A stretch of DNA of 64,000 nt from the NCBI RefSeq assembly GCF_000183545.2, contig NZ_JH976535.1:634840-698839 (forward strand), in the 5' to 3' direction. This DNA is from Thermaerobacter subterraneus DSM 13965. GTDB taxonomy: Bacteria > Bacillota > Sulfobacillia > Thermaerobacterales > Thermaerobacteraceae. The position numbers and the translations under genes were made by a program. Under the pieces are notes generated by a model. The model ran no database searches, had not been told where the DNA came from, and worked only from the letters and a program-made list of their open reading frames with translations. Of the stretch, positions 43,633 through 52,460 are shown in pieces (position 1 is the first letter of the stretch; the number at the start of each line of letters is the position of its first letter).

Positions 43633-44389
43633 GGTGGTCCCCCTTTGCCCCGGCGTGCAGGCGCGGGAGCTGCCCGAGCGGCCGGTTCGTCCCCGCCGGA
43701 CCTGCGGCCGGTGCGCCGGTACCGGCGCGGCCGGGGCGCCATGCGGGTGGCGGCACCCGTGTTCTGGCTCCGGTCCCCGTGGTCCGGCACGGGTCCCCGC
43801 ACCCTCGGCCGGTCCCCCGCACCCGGTTCCGGTCCCAGTATATCGCCGGGGTCTGCCCCATCTGTATCCGGAGGGGAATCGGGGGATCATCCGGTGGAGA
43901 TCGGGTGCGGCCCCTGGGCGGCGGTGGCCGGGGGCAAGGGGGCATGGAAGCCCAGACCGGTGCCAGGACCGGGACCCTGGGGGTGCGGTGCAGGGAAGGT
44001 GAGGGAAAGGAGCAGGTCCCGCGCGGCCGACCGGCCCTTCCGATCCCCCATCCGCCGGCATGTGCCAGGACGCCCATCCGCCGGCATGTTAGGATGGGAA
44101 TACGAAGGTCGCGGCGGTCGCGGCAGGATCCGTTGCGGGATGAACGCAGCGGGTTGCAGGCCGGCGGGTTTCAGGCCCCGGCATGAAGGGCTGAGGGACC
44201 GGCCCGAAGGGATCGCATGAAGGCTGGGCATGAAGGCGCCGGCACCCAGGCACCCGGTATGACGGTAGCCGGCACCAAGGCGCCGGCATGACGGTACCGG
44301 TATGGTCGTGACGGCCCACCTCCACGGCGGTGACGGCCCGCCCCGGTACCGGCCGTCCGGGAGGTACCCGGCGAAGGGAGGCACCCCTT
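43633..44389. other. Long intergenic region with short dispersed repeats
   Basis: 757 bases between divergent genes. CCCATCCGCCGGCATGT occurs in two near-identical copies about 30 bases apart (about 44046-44094), and GCGCCGGCATGACGGTA-like words recur at about 44240-44305. A GGACGAACC copy (minus orientation) lies at 43684. I find no coding frame with a ribosome site and no RNA gene. Promoters for both flanking genes should be here but none stands out. Confidence 0.4.
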
Positions 44390-47035
44390 ATGGCGAGCAG
44401 CGGCCGCCGGCCCAATCGGCTGATCCACCAGGCTTCACCCTACCTGCAGCAGCACGCCTACAACCCCGTCGACTGGTACCCCTGGGGGCCGGAGGCGCTG
44501 GAGCGGGCGCGGCGGGAAGACCGGCCCATCCTGCTCAGCATCGGCTACGCGGCCTGCCACTGGTGCCACGTGATGGAGCGGGAATGCTTCGAAGACCCGG
44601 CCATCGCGGCCCGGATGAACGCCGGGTTCGTCAACGTGAAGGTCGACCGGGAGGAGCGGCCGGACCTTGACCAGGTCTACCAGACGGCGGCGCAGATCCT
44701 GGGTTCCGGGGGCGGCTGGCCGCTGACGGTGTTCCTGACGCCGGACCTCAAGCCCTTCTTCGCCGGCACCTACTTCCCGCCGGAAGACCGCCACGGCCTG
44801 CCGGGGTTCCCCAAGGTGCTGGAGGCGGTGCTGGACGCTTACCGCCACCGCCGGGACGAAGTGGAGCGGGTGGCCGGCCAGGTGGCGGAGGTGCTGCGCC
44901 GTTCGGTGAGCGGTGCCGGCCTGCTGGACCGGGGGACGGCCGAGCCGGCCCGCCGTCCCGGGGGTCCGGGACCGGAGGGGACCGCCGCCGGTGACGCCGG
45001 TGACGCCGGGGAGGCCGGCGGGGTTCCGGCCCCGGGGCCCGGCGAGGCCTCCGGGCAAGGGGAAGAGGCCTGGGAGGCGGGCGTGGCCCCTGGGCGCGGC
45101 GGGGCCGGGACTCGGGCGCCCGGGGCGGGCGGCGTGGCCTTGGGTCTGGCGCCTGAGGGTGCTGCAGGCCGGGAGGCGGCACGGCGGTGGCTGGAGCAGG
45201 CCGCCGCCCGCATCGCCCGCAGCTACGACCCGCAGTACGGTGGCTTCGGCCGGGCCCCCAAGTTCCCCCATGCCACGGCGGTGGCGGTGCTGCTGCGGGC
45301 CGGCGCCGGGAGCGGCTTGAACCAACCCGGCGGATCCGGGACGGGGACCGGACGGCATACTGAGGAGGGAACCGGGGACAGCCGGGCGCCGGCGGCCGAG
45401 GCGGGTGCAGCCGGGGCGGGCCGAGAGGCTGGCTCCGGCGCGAGCCCGGCGGCCGCCCCGGCAGCCCGGGATCCGGCCGGGGGAGGCCAAGGGCCAGGCC
45501 CGGGCTCCCGGCGCTACCTCGACATGGCCCTGCACACCCTGCAGGCCATGGCCCTGGGGGGCCTGTTCGACCACCTGGCGGGCGGGTTCCACCGTTACGC
45601 CACGGACCGGGCGTGGCTGATCCCCCACTTCGAGAAGATGCTCTACGACCAGGCCCAGCTGGTCCCCCTGTACCTCGACGCCTACCGGATCACGGGGGAT
45701 CCCTTCTACGCCGGGGTGGCGCGGCGCACCCTGGATTTCGTCCGCGAGGAGATGACGGCCCCCGAGGGCGGGTTCATCAGCACCCTGGATGCCGACAGCG
45801 ACGGCCGCGAGGGAGCCTACTACGTCTGGACGCCCGCCCAGCTCCGGGAGGCCCTGGAGGGTTCAGCCGCGTCCGGGACCCGTAGGGGGCCCGCCGGAGG
45901 GGAGCCTGCCAGGAGCACCCTCGCCGCCACGGGGCTCGCGAACAGCCCCACGGGACCGGTGGAACCCGCCGAGGCGGCGCCCGCCGCTGCCGCCTCGGTC
46001 GACGTCGCCCTGGCGGCCCGCTGGTTCGGCGTGACCGAGGAGGGCAACTTCGAGGACGGCACCACGGTGCTCTACCGGGCGGTGGCCGACGAGGAACGCC
46101 CGGCCCTGGCCCGCAGCCTGGGCCTGGATCCTGCCGAGCTGGACCGCCGGCTGGAGTCCATCCGCCGGCGGCTGCTGGAAGCCCGGCGCCGCCGTACCCC
46201 GCCGGCCCGGGACGACAAGATCCTGGCCGGTTGGAACGGCCTGATGATCGCCGCCTTCGCCCAGGCCGCACCGGTGCTGGACGAACCCGGCTACGCGGAG
46301 GCGGCCCGCCGGGCGGCCGAGTTCGTCCTGGGGGCCCTGCGCCGGCCCGACGGGCGGCTGCTCCACGCCTACCGGGGCCGGGCCCTGGAGGTGCCCGGGT
46401 TCCTGCAGGATTACGCCTTCCTCATCGAAGGGCTTCTGGCGCTGCACGCCGCCGGCGGCGCCCCCCGCTGGCTGGACGAGGCGGACCGGCTGGCGGGGGT
46501 CATGATCGAGACCTTCTGGGACGAGGACAGCGGCCTCTTCTACGACGCGCCCCTGGAGGCCGAGACCCCCCTGGCCCGGCCCGTGGAGCTCTTCGACCAG
46601 GCGGTGCCGGCCGGCCCTGCCGCAGCGGCCGGGGTCCTGGCGCGGCTGGCGGTGATCACCGGTGACGAGCGCTACCGCCGCGTGGCCGGCCGGTTTCTCG
46701 ACCGGGTAAGGGCCCTGGCGGCGGAGCAGCCCCTGGCCATGGCCCGTACGGTGTGGGTCGAGGCCGACCGGCTGGAGGGGTATACGGAGGTGACCCTGGT
46801 GGGTGATCCTGACGCCCCCGTGCTGGCGGAGTGGCGCCGGCGGCTGGCCGGGTTCTACCTGCCGGGGCTCCTCTTGACGGTCCGGCCGCCCGGTGCCGGC
46901 ACCGAGCGCCGGGCGGTGTGGCAAGGCCGTGACCCGGTGGGCGGGCGCCCCGTGGCCTACGTCTGCCGCAACTTCACCTGCTCCCTGCCCCTCTTGGACT
47001 GGGAGGGGCTGCGGCGGGAGCTGGGGGCTGGCTAA
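44390..47035 (+). CDS. DUF255 / YyaL-type thioredoxin-domain protein
   Basis: 881 residues from the ATG at 44390 (GAAGGGAGGCACCCCTT). It has the N-terminal DUF255 thioredoxin-like domain, NRLIHQASPYLQQHAYNPVDWYPWGPEAL, with the CHWC redox motif at 56-59 (YAACHWCHVMERECF), then GGGWPLTVFLTPDLKPFFAGTYFP. The C-terminal (alpha/alpha)6 barrel resembles N-acylglucosamine epimerase and cellulase folds (YDQAQLVPLYLDAYRITGD; DADSDGREGAYYVWTPAQL; DDKILAGWNGLMIAAFAQAAPVL). Homologues include B. subtilis YyaL and human SPATA20; the physiological role is unknown. Three Gly/Pro/Ala inserts (about 185-265, 310-370 and 500-545) enlarge the usual length of about 690. Confidence 0.92.
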   Translation: MASSGRRPNRLIHQASPYLQQHAYNPVDWYPWGPEALERARREDRPILLSIGYAACHWCHVMERECFEDPAIAARMNAGFVNVKVDREERPDLDQVYQTAAQILGSGGGWPLTVFLTPDLKPFFAGTYFPPEDRHGLPGFPKVLEAVLDAYRHRRDEVERVAGQVAEVLRRSVSGAGLLDRGTAEPARRPGGPGPEGTAAGDAGDAGEAGGVPAPGPGEASGQGEEAWEAGVAPGRGGAGTRAPGAGGVALGLAPEGAAGREAARRWLEQAAARIARSYDPQYGGFGRAPKFPHATAVAVLLRAGAGSGLNQPGGSGTGTGRHTEEGTGDSRAPAAEAGAAGAGREAGSGASPAAAPAARDPAGGGQGPGPGSRRYLDMALHTLQAMALGGLFDHLAGGFHRYATDRAWLIPHFEKMLYDQAQLVPLYLDAYRITGDPFYAGVARRTLDFVREEMTAPEGGFISTLDADSDGREGAYYVWTPAQLREALEGSAASGTRRGPAGGEPARSTLAATGLANSPTGPVEPAEAAPAAAASVDVALAARWFGVTEEGNFEDGTTVLYRAVADEERPALARSLGLDPAELDRRLESIRRRLLEARRRRTPPARDDKILAGWNGLMIAAFAQAAPVLDEPGYAEAARRAAEFVLGALRRPDGRLLHAYRGRALEVPGFLQDYAFLIEGLLALHAAGGAPRWLDEADRLAGVMIETFWDEDSGLFYDAPLEAETPLARPVELFDQAVPAGPAAAAGVLARLAVITGDERYRRVAGRFLDRVRALAAEQPLAMARTVWVEADRLEGYTEVTLVGDPDAPVLAEWRRRLAGFYLPGLLLTVRPPGAGTERRAVWQGRDPVGGRPVAYVCRNFTCSLPLLDWEGLRRELGAG

Positions 47036-47053
47036 AAAGACGGGATCCGCCGG

Positions 47054-47827
47054 TCATCGTCCAGAACAATACCTGGCAATACCCAGCCTCCAAAGGATGA
47101 CAACGCCTGCAACAATGGTGGCCACGATAGCGGCGTATTCGCCTATTAAAAGCCAGCTTCCCCTTCCCACAATCATTCGGGCAGGTATACTGCTCAGTGA
47201 CGCGGAGGCAAGAAATGCTCCAACCAAAAGATGTGGCGGTCCCCCATAGACATCCGAAGGGTAACGCCCTGCCTGCATGAATCCAATGGCAAGAGGCATC
47301 AACTGATCGGCCTTCCTGGCCCAAAAGCCAATCAACGCAAACAGCACAACCACAGCGGTCAAAACTATAATGCTAAGGCAGAATGACACAACAAACATTA
47401 CCAAACTGTACCACGGGCTGGGCGCCCCGATCCGGAGCCAGCAATATGCTACGACACCCAGGCCCAACGCTATGTCGACGACGCGTACGACCTCCAAACC
47501 ATGAACGATCAAATATACAAGGGCGCCTACCGGCTTAAGCAAATATTGGTCGAACTCGTCGCGTTGAAGAATAGCGGGCAACTGAACGATACTCGAGCGC
47601 AGGGCAAAGAAAAACCACCCAAACAAGGCATAGAACACGCCATAGATAACCATGGCCTCGTCCAACGTCCATCCCGCGACATAATGTCGGTCGATGAAGA
47701 TAATGCGAACCAATGCTGCACCCCAAATGAGCCAAAAAACACTCATGACAACCTCAACCAAGACTTCGGATGGCACATCCATACTACGTGACAATCCAAT
47801 TCTAATCGCGTGCGCGATCACTTTCAC
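47054..47827 (-). CDS. ABC-2 type transporter permease (second subunit)
   Basis: 257 residues from the GTG at 47827, with GGGAGGTG nine bases upstream. Six hydrophobic segments and the conserved IVQLPAILQRDEFDQYLLKPVG loop of the DUF990-type ABC-2 permeases. It forms, with the gene at 47894, the membrane part of an exporter energised by the ATPase at 50087. Codon use and composition (near 50% GC) are unlike the flanking genes, marking it as acquired DNA. In sag-type RiPP clusters the corresponding proteins (SagH/SagI) export the mature peptide. No homology to those proteins was tested. Confidence 0.85.
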   Translation of the reverse strand: MKVIAHAIRIGLSRSMDVPSEVLVEVVMSVFWLIWGAALVRIIFIDRHYVAGWTLDEAMVIYGVFYALFGWFFFALRSSIVQLPAILQRDEFDQYLLKPVGALVYLIVHGLEVVRVVDIALGLGVVAYCWLRIGAPSPWYSLVMFVVSFCLSIIVLTAVVVLFALIGFWARKADQLMPLAIGFMQAGRYPSDVYGGPPHLLVGAFLASASLSSIPARMIVGRGSWLLIGEYAAIVATIVAGVVILWRLGIARYCSGR

Positions 47828-47893
47828 GGCTCACTACACCTCCCGCATCATTGCAAGCCCTAACCTACAAGGCGTAATTCCCGCTAGCTTCCT

Positions 47894-48664
47894 TCATCCT
47901 GCCCACCGATTCAGGGCCCAGCGTGAAACCCATGTCTGGACAACCGCCATGATGACCGCGACGCCAAACTGCACGACCAAGGCTAGCGGTAGTGCTGCCG
48001 AAGGTGTCGAGCCCGATATGATTTGGATCGGGAGCCCAATTGCCCACCAATGCGGTGAAAAAAGGGCAGCTGATTGAAGAAAATCCGGAAAAAAGATAAC
48101 TGGCGCAAACTCGCCCGAAAATAGGACACGCAACCCGTCGACGACGGTATAGATATGCGTAACCCGCCGCACCACAAAACCAAGTATTGCTATTGTATAC
48201 CCCAGTAGGTGCAGAATCACAAGACCAACAACGCACGTCCATACATATATGACCGCCTCGACTAGGGCCTGCGATGACGGGCCGCGCATCCACACCAACG
48301 TCAACAACAATAGAATGAATAGAGGAGCCTTAAATACCTTATGAGCCACGTTGGACGTAAAGTAGTGAATAAGAGGAGACACGGGCTTAATCATCTGTGG
48401 ATCAAACCGCTCTGCCTCAATCTCGGGTGCCATCGCCCAAACTATCCATTCCTCCACGAATTGCCTTGTTAAAATGACGCTTACGTAGTAAGTTGCCAGT
48501 TGCTGGTGTGGAACTGAAACAACTTGACTCCAAACAAGAAAGTAGATCACGGGTGAAAGAAAGTCGCTTAAGAGCCAGAACACGACCGACTCGCGAAACG
48601 CCCATTGGAGACGTAAAAAGACAGACACAGACGTTCGGGAATAACAAATCCAATACTTTAACAC
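47894..48664 (-). CDS. ABC-2 type transporter permease (first subunit)
   Basis: 256 residues from the GTG at 48664, directly after GGGGAGGCTAAAA. It has six membrane segments and the paired-permease pattern: RLQWAFRESVVFWLLSDFLSPVIYFLVWSQV, a cytoplasmic loop FDPQMIKPVSPLIHYFTSNV, and LFSGEFAPVIFFPDFLQ. An upstream in-frame extension to 48877 reads into the insertion sequence and is not real. The insertion sequence begins only 37 bases before this start, so the permease pair is now cut off from the promoter that served the ATPase, unless read-through occurs. Same AT-rich composition as its neighbours. Confidence 0.85.
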   Translation of the reverse strand: MLKYWICYSRTSVSVFLRLQWAFRESVVFWLLSDFLSPVIYFLVWSQVVSVPHQQLATYYVSVILTRQFVEEWIVWAMAPEIEAERFDPQMIKPVSPLIHYFTSNVAHKVFKAPLFILLLLTLVWMRGPSSQALVEAVIYVWTCVVGLVILHLLGYTIAILGFVVRRVTHIYTVVDGLRVLFSGEFAPVIFFPDFLQSAALFSPHWWAIGLPIQIISGSTPSAALPLALVVQFGVAVIMAVVQTWVSRWALNRWAG

Positions 48665-48700
48665 TTTTAGCCTCCCCAATTCTACGCGGTGGCAAGCCAC

Positions 48701-50054
48701 CATCCCTGTCACGTTTCGGTGGGTGTCCCCAGCGGTGAATATGCTGTCAAGCCACCGGTGCGCGGGCGTGAGTAACGTGACGCAGCACCTGAACCCAGGG
48801 TTTATCCGCCTGTGGCCCGGTGAGCGCCGGGATCCGGGCACGTAACCAGCGGGTTGGGTCCTCCTCAAGCTGGCCAATCACTCGCTGGACGGCCTGGCGT
48901 GTCCCCCGCCGTACGGAGGGCGATACCTGCAAGAGCCGGCCGCTAAGGACCGCGCGGCATTGAGGATCAAAACGCTCGCTCAAGAGCCGCGCCAGGTGGT
49001 CGGCGCCTCGATCACTCCAACGCGCACCATGCCGTTTCATCCGTCGCGCAAGGACGTGAAAGACTTCCGCTTCGATCGTCCCCAGCCGCGGAGCTTCCCC
49101 AGAAGCCACAATCCCGTCCCAGTTCTCCCGCAAGTAGCCCCGTAGCCGCAACAAGCGTTGCCGAGCCGGACCGCGCCGCCCCCGTAGCGCCTGGCGAAGC
49201 GCCGACTCCACGCCCGCCCAATCCCCCGCCTTGATGGCCCGGCAAACCCGGCCGTAAACCTCCTCGGAGGGCGATAACGCCTCCCGGAACGCTCGCCGCC
49301 GATGGAACGGAGCCAGCCGGTAACACGCGCGGGGGAAATACTGCAGCCCCTGCTTGACCCAATGCGCCCCATCGCCTCCGAGGTAACAGGCCTGCTCCGC
49401 TTGCTCCCGGCCCCGTAGATAGACCTCGTCCGCTTCGGCATGCAGCTGCGCGCTCCGGCGCCCGCCTTCAGGAACCTGACCCCCCACGAACACGGACCGG
49501 CGCAACCGCTCCGCCGCCTCCTCCAGCCGGCGCCCCGCCCGCTGCGCCGCCCGCCACACCGTCATCGCCCGCGCCGGCGCCTGCCCCGCCGTCAGCTCCC
49601 CCAGCACCGCCGCCGCCCGGTGATACGGCATCTCCGTGGCCTGCCGCCGGATTCCAAGCCCAGGGCTTCATCCAGCAAGAACACACCCTGACCCGTCGCC
49701 CGGTCCCGGTAGTCGCGTCGCTTCACCCGTAACTCGCCCAGCGGTGTGTCCAGGACCCGCTCTCGCATCAGCCGCTCATCGATGCCCGCCAACACCAACT
49801 CCAAGACACGAAGCGTGACCTGGCCCGTGAGCCGTTGCACGGCTTCCTCCAGTTCCCCAAACGACTGTTCCTGGGTGATGAGCTCCGCCAGTTCCTCCAA
49901 CGTCTGAAGGAAAAGTTCCCGCACAGCGTGTATGCTGATCATGAGGCCTCACCCTCCGACTACCGCTGGGGAAGCCGTCCCGATCCAGGGACAGCCTCCG
50001 GGGGAGGCCTCTTCGACTTGCCTCGACCCTCACCTACCGAAGTGTTACATGGAC
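48701..50054. mobile_element. Decayed ISLre2-like insertion sequence
   Basis: The element is bounded by an 8-base direct repeat CAAGCCAC (48693-48700 and 50055-50062), likely the target duplication. Just inside lie imperfect terminal inverted repeats: TCCCTGTCACGTTTCGGTG.. (from 48703) against TCCATGTAACACTTCGGTA.. (minus strand from about 50053), matching at 18 of 23 bases. The interior is GC-rich, in contrast with the AT-rich genes on both sides. It encodes a frameshifted transposase and sits in the gap between the ATPase and first permease genes of the island operon without breaking either. Confidence 0.8.
48747..49942 (-). pseudogene. ISLre2-family (UPF0236) transposase, frameshifted and internally deleted
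   Basis: Two overlapping reading frames make up one transposase. The N-terminal frame (from 49942) has ELITQEQSFGELEEAVQRLTGQVTLRVLELVLAGIDERLM and LGELRVKRRDYRDRATGQGVFLLDEALGLE. The C-terminal frame (to 48747) continues with MPYHRAAAVLGELTAGQ, LHAEADEVYLRG (an acidic catalytic-type segment), CYLGGDGAHWVKQG and FHRRRAFREAL. They meet near 49640 in different frames, and about 15-20 residues expected between GLE and MPYHRA are missing, so a deletion plus frameshift has inactivated it. The total, about 400 residues, matches this family. Confidence 0.8.
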
Positions 50055-50086
50055 CAAGCCACAGCGGCCAACAGGGCAGCATCACG

Positions 50087-51061
50087 TCATAATTGTTTGT
50101 ATAACTTACTCACAACATCGGCTACCGAGGGTCTCTCAATGCTTAATTCCTTGATGCGAGCGACCGTTAAGAGATGACCAACAACTTCGGGAACCTGATG
50201 CTTTTGGACCCGGATGATGCATCTGTCCTTTTCATCGTATTCCACTGCATGTCCGCGGATCACGCGTGGAAGGTTCGGGATCTCCCCGTCAAAGCGGAAT
50301 CGAATCACCGTTGAATCATCAATCCATTCCAGCAAAGAGCTGAACTTTCCATCAAACACAACTTTACCCTTGGATAGGACAACTACCCTGTCCGCAATGG
50401 TTATGTCTTCAACGGCATGGCTTGTAATCAGCAAGGCTGCCGAGGTTTCCCTTGCATACCGGACAAATGCATCACGTACAATCCTCTGGGCGTAGACGTC
50501 GATCCCCTGAGTTGGTTCATCTAATAACAACGCTTTGGGTTCGTGAAGCAACTGCATTACCAATTCACAGCGCATACGTTGACCGAGAGATAGCTCCCGA
50601 ACACGCCTGTCCAAAATGCTGGCATCTAATTGGAGAAGGTCTGAATACAAAGCGAGGCGCCGTTTAAAGGCTTGCCGGTCGATATCATACATTGCAGCAT
50701 GCAGTTCATATGAGTCCAGCGGTCGAAGGTCCCATATTAACTGACTGCAGTGGGCCATGACAAAACCAATTTTTTTGAGTAGCGTCCTCTCGCGTTTATG
50801 CGGAACGTGACCGAGCACGTTGACCGCACCGGAATCCGGGGCCAGAATCCCCGCAATTAGCCGTAGTGTCGTCGTCTTCCCAGCTCCGTTTGGCCCTAGC
50901 AAGATGACAATCTCTCCTGGATTTACATTAAATGTAACATTATCAAGGGCAGTGACTCGAAGGTGGCGGCCGAGAATATGGTAGCGCACCCATTCGCGTG
51001 GGGACGTCGGAACCTTGCGAGAACGAAATGATTTCGAAACAGAGTTTAGGCGTATCAACAC
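50087..51061 (-). CDS. ABC-2 exporter ATPase (SagG-like position)
   Basis: About 324 residues from the GTG at 51061 (TTG at 51076 or 51058 also possible). Walker A GPNGAGKTT, the Q-loop region IGFVMAHCSQLIWDLRPLDSYELHAAMYDID, signature LSLGQRMRCELVMQLLH (a variant of LSGGQ), Walker B ALLLDEPTQGID and switch ITSHAVEDI are present. The wide N-terminus and long C-terminal domain are typical of ATPases that work with DUF990-type permeases such as the two genes downstream. It starts a few bases after the SagB fragment and after excision of the insertion sequence would lie about 70 bases from the first permease, so the exporter was one operon. The GC content is near 50%. Confidence 0.88.
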   Translation of the reverse strand: MLIRLNSVSKSFRSRKVPTSPREWVRYHILGRHLRVTALDNVTFNVNPGEIVILLGPNGAGKTTTLRLIAGILAPDSGAVNVLGHVPHKRERTLLKKIGFVMAHCSQLIWDLRPLDSYELHAAMYDIDRQAFKRRLALYSDLLQLDASILDRRVRELSLGQRMRCELVMQLLHEPKALLLDEPTQGIDVYAQRIVRDAFVRYARETSAALLITSHAVEDITIADRVVVLSKGKVVFDGKFSSLLEWIDDSTVIRFRFDGEIPNLPRVIRGHAVEYDEKDRCIIRVQKHQVPEVVGHLLTVARIKELSIERPSVADVVSKLYKQL

Positions 51062-51081
51062 CTTGACACCACCCAATTTGG

Positions 51082-51576
51082 TTAGCGGTTACTAACTGGA
51101 TAACCAATCGCGATTACCGCAATAATCGACTCTGTCTCACTGTCGAGGCCAAGATAGTAATTCAGCGCGTGCTCTTTGTATCCTCCAATGGGGCAGGTTC
51201 CTAGCCCAAAAGATACCGCGGCCAAGTGTATCAATTGACTTACATGACCGACTTCAAGGATAGCGAAACGGTATCCATTTTCACCATACTTTATCGTCGA
51301 GCGCCAAAATATACTTCCGATTGCGATAAGAACTGGTGCTTTCTGCGCCCAGTCCAATCCAAGTGCTCGCCCCTTTATGGTGGTCCGCAATGTGGTACCC
51401 CTGCATCCGGAGAAGCACCAACCATGTCCTACGGCTTCATACCACAGGAAATCATCCCAATTCCGCAGCCCTGATTCCCGGCACCACAGAAGAAGGGCCG
51501 GGAGCGGATGGGCAAGCCAATCCCTTCCCGGCACGTCGGGGCGGACGTATTTCCTGGATGCTCGTCCAGGCTCCAC
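51082..51576 (-). pseudogene. 5'-truncated SagB/ThcOx-type dehydrogenase
   Basis: The last about 105 residues match the C-terminal half of SagB-type FMN oxidoreductases: GRALGLDWAQKAPVLIAIGS, FWRSTIKYGENGYRFAILEVGHVSQLIHLAAVSFGLGTCPIGG and LNYYLGLDSETESIIAVIAIGYP. The N-terminal half, with the FMN-binding Arg-Ser and SAGALYP motifs, is missing; the first 60 residues of this frame (from a GTG at 51576) do not resemble it, and other frames contain only scraps. In RiPP pathways SagB oxidises azolines to thiazoles or oxazoles. This copy is probably a remnant, or the start of a gene damaged by deletion between the precursor and the dehydrogenase. It begins three bases after the peptide stop. Confidence 0.65.
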
Positions 51577-51578
51577 TC

Positions 51579-51767
51579 TCAGGCTTGCATAAGGTTGTCG
51601 CTAGTTTCCATGAACCCCCCGTTACTGCAATGGCTGCACGAACCCGTGCAACCATTGCCACTGTTACTGCATGCGCCAATAGGGACTTGAACTCCCTCAA
51701 TCATGTCCAACCGACGTGCGTGCTTATTAGGGAACTCAAGGGCGACCCGTTCGATCCGTATATCCAT
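51579..51767 (-). CDS. Small Cys-rich peptide, candidate RiPP precursor
   Basis: 62 residues from the ATG at 51767, preceded by GAGGTGAAGAGG. The first 30 residues are a charged leader-like stretch (MDIRIERVALEFPNKHARRL then DMIEGVQVPIGA). They are followed by CSNSGNGCTGSCSHCSNGG (33-51), with four Cys, five Ser, one Thr and many Gly, and a short polar tail. That is the composition of azole-forming (TOMM/LAP) core peptides. Its position directly ahead of a SagB-type fragment and an ABC-2 exporter supports the reading. No YcaO cyclodehydratase is in the window. Alternative: a small metal-binding or disulfide peptide with its own exporter. The exact core boundary is not known. Confidence 0.6.
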   Translation of the reverse strand: MDIRIERVALEFPNKHARRLDMIEGVQVPIGACSNSGNGCTGSCSHCSNGGFMETSDNLMQA

Positions 51768-52437
51768 CCTCTTCACCTCACTCCACCATTCTACCGCCCC
51801 GACCCACTGCCTATATATGCCAGACATCGATTATCAACGCCCGTTAAGGATGTCCATGTATGGTTTACTGGGAATATATTAAGTGTTTCGCTTAATTACG
51901 CGATATATCGCAAAAATGCTCGGAATAGCAACGAGAGGAGTGTACATTAGCTGTGTAAATTACGAAAGAAGCTGAGATAATCGCAGGTCGACAATGTTCG
52001 CCATGTCTATTGCAGGTTGAGACACGTTCCGGAAGGACAATGCTTTCGAAACGCTCCGGTGCGCCATTTGCGGCGAGTCGGTCTGGTGGCCGCGCGTCTT
52101 ACCGAACACACCCCCGCCGACGAGAGGGCGGAAGCTGCAGGCGTACTTCCGCCACACTTACTGCGGAGGCATGGACTTCACCGTTGCGCGTAGGGCCTCG
52201 GCGCAGGCAAGGCCGACACCGAGTGCTTATGCCTTAGCATGGCGCCGCCCTAACGCCGGCTAAGCAGCGGATCCCACACTTGCCAGAGGGGGCAGTTCCA
52301 CACAGGCTGTAGCACGGGGAGGAGGGAGGGGGGCTAAGGAGGACCTCTTCCGGCCCTGACGAGACATAGCGGTAACTGGAGCGTACAATCTGTGTGGACT
52401 TTAAGCCACGAAGAGGTCGTCGCAGCTAGGCGTTAAG
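51768..52437. other. AT-rich promoter region and unassigned sequence upstream of the peptide gene
   Basis: From 51770 to about 52000 the DNA is AT-rich. On the minus strand TTGCTA, an 18-base spacer and TATATC can be read upstream of the peptide, and the -10 lies in the palindrome GCGATATATCGC (51900-51911), a possible operator. The stretch 52000-52437 is of mixed composition and no reading frame in it looks genuine. It may hold degraded mobile DNA marking the edge of the island. Confidence 0.35.
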
Positions 52438-52456
52438 GGCCGCCATTCTGGCGGCC
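52438..52456 (-). terminator. Hairpin downstream of the MidA-like gene
   Basis: GGCCGCC and GGCGGCC form a 7-bp stem around a 5-base loop, four bases after the stop codon of the methyltransferase gene. Only a weak T-stretch follows (CTTAACG on the minus strand). It coincides with the right edge of the AT-rich island. Confidence 0.55.
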
Positions 52457-52460
52457 GTTA

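Noticed and set aside
47501-48077. Plus-strand frames of 96 and 127 residues in the AT-rich island
   Set aside because: They are antisense to the two ABC-2 permeases, and have no ribosome sites or recognisable domains.
51960-52237. Small frames at the island's right edge (minus 65 aa, plus 75 aa)
   Set aside because: No ribosome site, no domain and atypical composition. Probably degraded DNA.
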